A stretch of DNA of 64,000 nucleotides from SIG589 sp045652465 (GTDB lineage: Bacteria > Bacillota > Clostridia > Oscillospirales > Acutalibacteraceae): the NCBI GenBank assembly GCA_045652465.1, contig JAZRUI010000006.1, positions 1 through 64,000 on the forward strand, given 5' to 3'. The notes under the pieces are model-generated. The model had not been told where the DNA came from, did no database searches, and worked only from the letters and a program-made list of their open reading frames with translations. This document shows, piece after piece, positions 59,332 through 64,000 of the stretch. A program made the position numbers and the translations under genes. Numbering within the stretch: position 1 is the stretch's first letter; each line of letters starts with the position of its first letter.

Positions 59332-59918
59332 TTTTGAAATTGTTTGGCATAAAAATCAAGGTAACATTTATTTTCTCGGCGCTCATTTGTTTAATGCTGT
59401 TTATCGACCGTAGCGGACTTGCTATCCCAACTGTTTTCGCAGTTACTATCCATGAGTTGGCTCATCTTTTGGCGATGAAGAAGTTAGGCTTGGCGCCAAA
59501 GGAAATTGAACTCATTCCCGGAAGCATAAAAATTATTAATCCCAAACGCTATGACCGAAAAAAAGAGAATATTATTTTAATTAGCGGACCGCTTTGCAAT
59601 ATAGCGTTATTCTTGGTTTTTTATTTGATTTACATTCAAATCGGGAGCTTTATTTTTGCAAAATGGGCGGTTGTTGAGTTAATAGTTGGAGTATTCAATT
59701 TATTGCCCGCCAAAGGCCTTGACGGCGGCGCGCTACTCTTTAATTTCTTGATTTCGATAACATCAGCAACCAAGGCGAATTTGTTATACATTTGTGTTTC
59801 GGCCTTTGTTGCAACGCTGTTTTTGGCATTTGGCGTTTTGGGAGCGCTAACAGGCTCCTTAAATCCGAGCATCGCGCTGATAGGTGTTTATGTTTTAATT
59901 TTAAGTTTTTCTAAATAA
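59328..59918 (+). CDS. SpoIVFB-like site-2 intramembrane metalloprotease
   Basis: 196 residues, six helices. Zinc motif HELAH (42-46), and NLLPAKGLDGG (Asn124 to Asp132) supplying the third ligand, the M50B arrangement found in SpoIVFB. In Bacillus, SpoIVFB cleaves pro-sigma-K in the forespore outer membrane. No CBS domain follows, whereas Bacillus SpoIVFB has one, so the C-terminus is shorter. The coupled upstream gene and the sporulation genes in the window make a sporulation role likely, not shown. The sigK gene is not in the window. Confidence 0.85.
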   Translation: MILKLFGIKIKVTFIFSALICLMLFIDRSGLAIPTVFAVTIHELAHLLAMKKLGLAPKEIELIPGSIKIINPKRYDRKKENIILISGPLCNIALFLVFYLIYIQIGSFIFAKWAVVELIVGVFNLLPAKGLDGGALLFNFLISITSATKANLLYICVSAFVATLFLAFGVLGALTGSLNPSIALIGVYVLILSFSK

Positions 59919-59976
59919 GTGTTGAAAGAAAGGGAGAATTGTTCTAAAATGTATTTATAAACTTTAAGGAGCAATT

Positions 59977-61821
59977 ATGGATAACCAAAAATTAGAAAAA
60001 CTTTTGCTTTCGGTTCAAAAGCCCGGTAGATATGCGGGCGGAGAACTTAATTGTGTTATTAAGGATAAGGAAAAGGTTGATGTTCGTTTTGCCTTTTGCT
60101 TTCCCGATACATATGAAATAGGAATGTCGCATCTCGGCATGAAGATTCTTTATTCGCTTTTTAACAGCCGCGATGATATTTGGTGCGAGCGAGTATTTAA
60201 TCCTTGGATTGATTTTCAAGAGGTTATGCGCGAGAATAACATTCCGCTTTTTGCGCTGGAAAGCCGCGACCCTATCAAGGATTTCGATTTCATCGGATTC
60301 ACTTTGCAATATGAGTTATCATACACCAATGTGCTCAATATGCTCGACTTGGCGGGTGTTCCGCTTAGAAGCAGTGAGCGCGATGATAGCCATCCGATTG
60401 TTGTTGCGGGCGGTCCCTGCGCTTGCAACCCCGAGCCAATGGCCGAGTTTATTGATTTGTTTTTCCTCGGCGAAGGCGAAGAGGTTGATTTAGAGGTTAT
60501 CGACCTTTATAAGCGCTTTAAAAAAGAGGGATGGGACAAGCAGGCGTTTCTCGCCGCCGCCGCAAAAATTGAGGGCGTTTATGTTCCTTCGCTTTATGAC
60601 TGCGAATATAGCGAAAACGGCACCATTAAAGCAATTATTCCGAAAAACGGCGCTCCCGCTACGATTAACAAGCGCATAATGCGCGATATGGATAAAAGCT
60701 ATTATCCCGAAACCTTTGTTGTTCCGACAACCGAGATTGTCCATGACCGTGCAGTGCAGGAAATTTATCGCGGATGCATCCGTGGTTGCCGTTTTTGTCA
60801 GGCAGGATTTATCTATCGTCCCGTTCGCGAAAAATCGGTTGACACCATTCTTTCGCAGGCAAAATCACTTTGCGACACAACGGGCTACGATGAAATTTCG
60901 CTTTCTTCCTTGAGCACCAGCGATTACCGTCAAGTTCAGCAGCTGCTCAGCAGAATGATTGAATGGAGCGAAAAGGATAAGGTTAGCATTTCGCTTCCTT
61001 CCTTGCGAATTGATAATTTCTCGCCCGAGTTGCTTGAAAAAATTCAGTATATCCGCAAGAGCGGATTAACCTTTGCTCCCGAAGCGGGAACCCAAAGGCT
61101 TCGCGATGTTATTAACAAAAACATCACCGAGGAAGAAATCCTTCGCACCTGTCTAACCGCTTTTGAGGGTGGCTACACCTCGGTTAAGCTATATTTTATG
61201 ATTGGTCTTCCCACCGAAACCGATGAGGATATCGTTGGAATTGCCGAGCTCGGACAAAAGATTGTTGATTCGTTTTATCGTATGCCCAACAAGCCGAAAT
61301 ATAAGTCGGTCAATGTTTCTATCAGCGTTTCAACCTTTGTTCCAAAACCCTTCACACCCTTCCAGTTTGAACCTCAAATCGATATTGATGAGATTAGAAG
61401 AAAGCATGATTTGCTTCGCAATTCTATCAAAACCAAGAAGATTTCGCTTAGCTATCATGATTCCTCAACCAGCTTTTTAGAGGGCGTTTTCTCGCGCGGC
61501 GACCGCCGACTTTGCGATGTTATTGAAACCGCCTATAAGAGCGGTTGCAAGTTCGATGGTTGGAACGAATGCTTCCTTTTAGACCGTTGGATGGAGGCTT
61601 TTGCCGCCTGCAAAATCGACACAGCATTTTATGCAAATCGAGGCAGGGAATACGAGGAGGTTATGCCTTGGGACCACTTGAATTATGGTGTAACCAAGCG
61701 CTTCCTTATTTGTGAAAACGAAAAGGCGCACGGCGAAACAACAACGCCTAACTGCCGTGAAAAATGCGCAGGCTGCGGCGCAAATTGTTATGGGGAGGGT
61801 GTTTGCTTTGAGAAACATTAG
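59977..61821 (+). CDS. TIGR03960-type B12-binding-fold radical SAM protein
   Basis: 614 residues. A degenerate cobalamin-binding-like N-terminal half (about 1-240) precedes the radical SAM core with the cluster motif CIRGCRFC (about 266-273, CxxxCxxC). Then LPSLRIDNFSPELLEKI, TFAPEAGTQRLRDVINKNIT and YFMIGLPTETDEDIVGIAELG. The C-terminus has a cysteine-rich tail (REKCAGCGANCYGEGVC). The usual gene neighbour is a TIGR03936 protein, as here. In other genomes the pair precedes an RNase E/G gene and rpmA/rplU; here a CBM9-like gene follows instead. The reaction is not established. Confidence 0.93.
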   Translation: MDNQKLEKLLLSVQKPGRYAGGELNCVIKDKEKVDVRFAFCFPDTYEIGMSHLGMKILYSLFNSRDDIWCERVFNPWIDFQEVMRENNIPLFALESRDPIKDFDFIGFTLQYELSYTNVLNMLDLAGVPLRSSERDDSHPIVVAGGPCACNPEPMAEFIDLFFLGEGEEVDLEVIDLYKRFKKEGWDKQAFLAAAAKIEGVYVPSLYDCEYSENGTIKAIIPKNGAPATINKRIMRDMDKSYYPETFVVPTTEIVHDRAVQEIYRGCIRGCRFCQAGFIYRPVREKSVDTILSQAKSLCDTTGYDEISLSSLSTSDYRQVQQLLSRMIEWSEKDKVSISLPSLRIDNFSPELLEKIQYIRKSGLTFAPEAGTQRLRDVINKNITEEEILRTCLTAFEGGYTSVKLYFMIGLPTETDEDIVGIAELGQKIVDSFYRMPNKPKYKSVNVSISVSTFVPKPFTPFQFEPQIDIDEIRRKHDLLRNSIKTKKISLSYHDSSTSFLEGVFSRGDRRLCDVIETAYKSGCKFDGWNECFLLDRWMEAFAACKIDTAFYANRGREYEEVMPWDHLNYGVTKRFLICENEKAHGETTTPNCREKCAGCGANCYGEGVCFEKH

Positions 61822-62446
61822 AGTTTTCTTTACCAAAAAGGGTAGAATGAAGTTTGCATCCCACCTGGATATGAATCGCTTAATGACCCGCATTATCAGG
61901 CGCTCCGGCGTTCCGATTTGGTACACCGAGGGTTTCAACCAGCATCCCTATATTACCTTTGCGTTGCCGCTATCCCTCGGTTTTATCAGCGAATACGAGG
62001 TAATGGATATTCGTATCATTGATGATGAATATACCAATGATATGGTTAAAACCGCGCTTTCGGCTGTTTTTCCCGATGATTTAACCGTTATATCGGTTTC
62101 GGATGCCGTTATGAAAACCGGCGAGGTTGCATTTGCCGAGTTTTTAATCACCTTTGATGGTGGCGACGAAGCATTTGCCGAAAGCCTTAATTCCTTCCTA
62201 TCTCAAGAGTCTATAATCACCGAAAAGAAGACCAAAAAAGGAAAAATGAAGGAAATTGATATGGCGCCCTGCATTAAGAGTTTCTCGGTTCTCAAAGAGG
62301 ATTCGGTTAAGCTTAAAATCGTTCTTGCAGCGGGTGGGGAAAACAATCTCAACCCAACACTTTTGCTTTCGGCTTTTGGCGAAACTCCATACTACACAGT
62401 GTGCCGCCAAATGATTTATAATTCTTCCATGGAGTGTTTTAAATGA
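61808..62446 (+). CDS. TIGR03936 (DUF2344) radical SAM-associated protein
   Basis: 212 residues; starts at TTG 61808 with GGGGAGG 9 bp upstream, giving MRNIRVFFTKKGRMKFASHLDMNRLMTR, the family's usual N-terminus, and GVPIWYTEGFNQHPYITFALPLSLG. It overlaps the radical SAM gene by 14 bp. The family is always adjacent to or fused with the TIGR03960 enzyme and is presumed to supply substrate or RNA binding. Unknown function. Confidence 0.9.
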   Translation: MRNIRVFFTKKGRMKFASHLDMNRLMTRIIRRSGVPIWYTEGFNQHPYITFALPLSLGFISEYEVMDIRIIDDEYTNDMVKTALSAVFPDDLTVISVSDAVMKTGEVAFAEFLITFDGGDEAFAESLNSFLSQESIITEKKTKKGKMKEIDMAPCIKSFSVLKEDSVKLKIVLAAGGENNLNPTLLLSAFGETPYYTVCRQMIYNSSMECFK

Positions 62447-63042
62447 TAAAGGAATATCTTGTTAAAACTTATGAAATGATCGACTGGGACATAGTTCCCA
62501 AGGCGAATATCGACATCTTTAAGTGGGCCGAGGGATACACTCCGAAGGCCTATGCGCAGGTTGCCATTTTAAACGGTGGGGGACTTTTAGCAAAGCTAAC
62601 CGCTTTTGAGGAAAATCCGCTTGCCGAAAAGAAAAATTTTAACGACCCCGTTTATGAGGACAGCTGCCTTGAGTTTTTCGCTATGTTTGACAGCGAGGGC
62701 AAAAAATATCTCAATGTTGAGATGAACTCTATCGGCGCATTCTTGGCAACCGTTCGTGAAGCCAACGGTGAGGTTGTAACCATTGATAACCTAATCGACC
62801 TGCCCGTTGTTAACACCGAAAAGGACGATGAAAAATGGTCGGTTGAAATCTTTTTAAGCTTTGAGGATATTGAGAAAATGTTCCCCAATGCCTCGATAGA
62901 TAGCGGCTCGGTTATCCGCGCCAACTTCTATAAATGCGGCGATAAAACCGCAATTCCGCACTACGGAATGTGGAACGAAATTGGCGGCGATAAGATAAGC
63001 TATCATCAGCCTGAATATTTCGGCAAACTTATAATCGAATAA
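62443..63042 (+). CDS. CBM9-like/DOMON-type carbohydrate-binding protein
   Basis: 199 residues, no signal peptide. Pattern YTPKAYAQVAILNGGGLLAKLTAFEENPLA, then DSCLEFFAMFDSEGKKYLNVEMNSIGAFLATVRE and YFGKLIIE matches the family 9 carbohydrate-binding-module fold in stand-alone cytoplasmic proteins of gut clostridia. Overlaps the TIGR03936 gene by 4 bp. Ligand unknown; it might bind a sugar or a heme-like group. Confidence 0.78.
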   Translation: MIKEYLVKTYEMIDWDIVPKANIDIFKWAEGYTPKAYAQVAILNGGGLLAKLTAFEENPLAEKKNFNDPVYEDSCLEFFAMFDSEGKKYLNVEMNSIGAFLATVREANGEVVTIDNLIDLPVVNTEKDDEKWSVEIFLSFEDIEKMFPNASIDSGSVIRANFYKCGDKTAIPHYGMWNEIGGDKISYHQPEYFGKLIIE

Positions 63043-63045
63043 ATT

Positions 63046-63079
63046 AAAAACGGTATGGCTAAAAACCATACCGTTTTTT
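63046..63079 (+). terminator. Terminator of the radical SAM operon
   Basis: AAAAACGGTATGG/CCATACCGTTTTTT with CTAAAAA loop. Confidence 0.93.
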
Positions 63080-63092
63080 GTTTTATGAAAAG

Positions 63093-63122
63093 AAAAAAGA
63101 CCAAGCAAAAAGCTTGGTCTTT
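63093..63122 (-). terminator. Terminator of tRNA-Thr
   Basis: Minus strand AAAGACCAAGC-TTTTT-GCTTGGTCTTT followed by T-rich sequence. Confidence 0.92.
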
Positions 63123-63129
63123 CAGTTAC

Positions 63130-63205
63130 TGGAGCTGCTAACCAGATTCGAACTGGTGACCTCATCCTTACCAAGGATGTGCTCTACCACCTGAGCCATA
63201 GCAGC
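63130..63205 (-). tRNA. tRNA-Thr (anticodon GGU)
   Basis: Acceptor GCTGCTA/TAGCAGC, anticodon loop TTGGTAA, T arm CCAGTTCGAATCTGG, discriminator U and encoded CCA. Its 3' flank, unlike those of tRNA-Lys, shows no detached copy. Confidence 0.97.
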
Positions 63206-63219
63206 AAGTCAGCCTGATT

Positions 63220-63248
63220 ATTATATGACAACTTTCTTCTCTTGTCAA
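63220..63248 (-). promoter_or_regulatory. tRNA-Thr promoter
   Basis: Minus strand TTGACA (63248-63243), 17-bp spacer, TATAAT (63225-63220). Confidence 0.87.
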
Positions 63249-63294
63249 GCAAAAATTTTAAATAGTTAAAAATAGTTACAAAACACCCATAAGG

Positions 63295-63324
63295 TTGACA
63301 AGTCCCTTATATATTTGATAAAAT
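63295..63324 (+). promoter_or_regulatory. yicC promoter
   Basis: TTGACA (63295-63300), 18-bp spacer, TAAAAT (63319-63324), about 55 bp before the start. Confidence 0.65.
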
Positions 63325-63379
63325 AATATAATCAAAATGGTATTACTATGTTTTAGTATATCAAAAGGAGATTTTCATT

Positions 63380-64000
63380 ATGATAAAAAGCATGACGGGC
63401 TTTGGCAGAGCGCAAAAGGCAGTCGGCAATTTTGATGTTACCGTTGAACTCAAATCGGTAAATCATAAGTATTTCGAATGCTTTGCTCGCGCACCCCGTA
63501 ATTATTCGTTTTTAGAGGAACAAATAAAATCCTTTTTAAAGGAGCGCATTGCCCGCGGAAAGGTTGAGGTTTATGTAACCGTTGAGACCACCGCCGAGAG
63601 CGATACCCAAATAACCATCAACCGCAACTTTGCCGATGGCTATGTTGCTGCGCTGCGCGAGCTCGCCGGCGTTTATGGTCTTCGCGATGATATTTCGGTT
63701 TCAACCGTTTCGCGTAACAGCGAGGTTTTTGAAATAAAGAAAAACGAGGTTTTGGAAGAGGAAGTAACCGCTGCAGTTTTTGAAACTGCCGAGGATGCAG
63801 TTGCCAACTTCGTTAAGATGCGTGAGGTTGAAGGCGAGAAACTCAAAAACGATGTTATCTCGAGAGCAAATTTTGTTCTCGAAAAGGTTGCATTCGTTGA
63901 GGAGCGTTCTCCCGAAACCGTTCGCCAGTATAGAGAGCGTTTGGATGAGAAGATTCGCGATTTGCTCGGCGACGCACAGGTTGATGAGCAGCGCCTCATA
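63380..64000 (+). CDS. yicC: YicC family endoribonuclease-like protein (partial at window edge)
   Basis: ATG 63380 after AAAGGAG opens a frame that runs off the window's end (207 codons here of about 290). The N-terminus IKSMTGFGRAQK and VELKSVNHKYFECF are the YicC signature; GKVEVYVTVE and the coiled EEVTAAVFETAEDAVANFVKMREVEGEKL follow. YicC-type proteins are RNases with RNA-decay roles in Enterobacteria; in Firmicutes they often precede remA, gmk and rpoZ, which would lie beyond this window. Confidence 0.94.
   Translation, partial: MIKSMTGFGRAQKAVGNFDVTVELKSVNHKYFECFARAPRNYSFLEEQIKSFLKERIARGKVEVYVTVETTAESDTQITINRNFADGYVAALRELAGVYGLRDDISVSTVSRNSEVFEIKKNEVLEEEVTAAVFETAEDAVANFVKMREVEGEKLKNDVISRANFVLEKVAFVEERSPETVRQYRERLDEKIRDLLGDAQVDEQRLI

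Noticed and set aside
1..64000. CRISPR array, prophage or complete insertion sequence
   Set aside because: No regularly spaced repeats, transposase, integrase or phage structural genes are present in the window.

Overview
The window reads as chromosomal DNA of a low-to-mid GC, Gram-positive, endospore-forming anaerobe, most likely a gut-type clostridium of the Oscillospirales/Ruminococcaceae kind. Supporting evidence is sporulation genes (spoIIGA-sigE, an alpha/beta SASP, an spoIVFB-like protease, tepA-spoIIIE/ftsK), a CtsR-McsA-McsB-ClpC stress operon, a complete Rnf complex, NfnAB, Feo iron uptake and no aerobic respiration genes. This placement is inferred from gene content only. No phage, CRISPR array, complete transposon or rRNA is visible.

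Layout. 1-2.9 kb: cell-wall/division cluster (partial murA, ftsQ, ftsZ) and a cysteine-rich microprotein. 3.2-7.7 kb: ctsR operon behind a promoter flanked by two CtsR operators. 7.8-12.1 kb: tepA, ftsK/spoIIIE, a ComEC-type hydrolase lipoprotein, DUF378. 12.2-15 kb: rhaB, SASP, a duplicated-domain lipoprotein. 15-21.8 kb (minus strand): rnfCDGEAB, a NusG-II protein, a Gx transporter and apbE, a membrane redox module with its flavin-attaching enzyme. 21.9-27.2 kb: surface protein, MacB-like ABC transporter, GNAT-like protein. 27.2-28.3 kb: tRNA-Leu preceded by a partial copy of itself and a hairpin-rich insert, then a frameshifted membrane protein. 28.4-38.8 kb: NhaC antiporter, OadB sodium pump subunit, FAD oxidoreductase, mnmA, feoAB, SCP2-like protein, purine permease. 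38.8-39.5 kb: tRNA-Lys with a second 3' end copy and another hairpin-rich insert, then two tRNA-Ser genes. 39.6-45.2 kb: two ECF sigma systems, the second paired with a membrane-anchored serpin; ybaK and uvrC lie between. 45.2-50.4 kb: beta-lactamase-fold hydrolase and lacZ, divergent from an AraC regulator. 50.5-53.3 kb: spoIIGA-sigE, DUF1294, FMN riboswitch-ribU. 53.3-56.8 kb: SAM riboswitch-metK, nfnAB. 56.9-64 kb: LTA-synthase-like enzyme, spoIVFB-like pair, TIGR03960/TIGR03936 radical SAM pair, a CBM9-like protein, tRNA-Thr and the start of yicC.

Most of the window is ordinary core genome. Energy metabolism is organised around ion-coupled redox chemistry: Rnf and NfnAB exchange electrons among ferredoxin, NADH and NADPH, while OadB and NhaC move sodium. 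The least explained signals are (a) two short palindrome-rich inserts that each directly abut a duplicated fragment of a tRNA gene, (b) a TTCC-repeat frameshift in a small membrane protein whose gene is bracketed by an inverted motif, (c) a membrane-tethered serpin in the anti-sigma position of an ECF operon, and (d) a tandem-domain lipoprotein beside apbE/rnf with altered flavinylation-like motifs.
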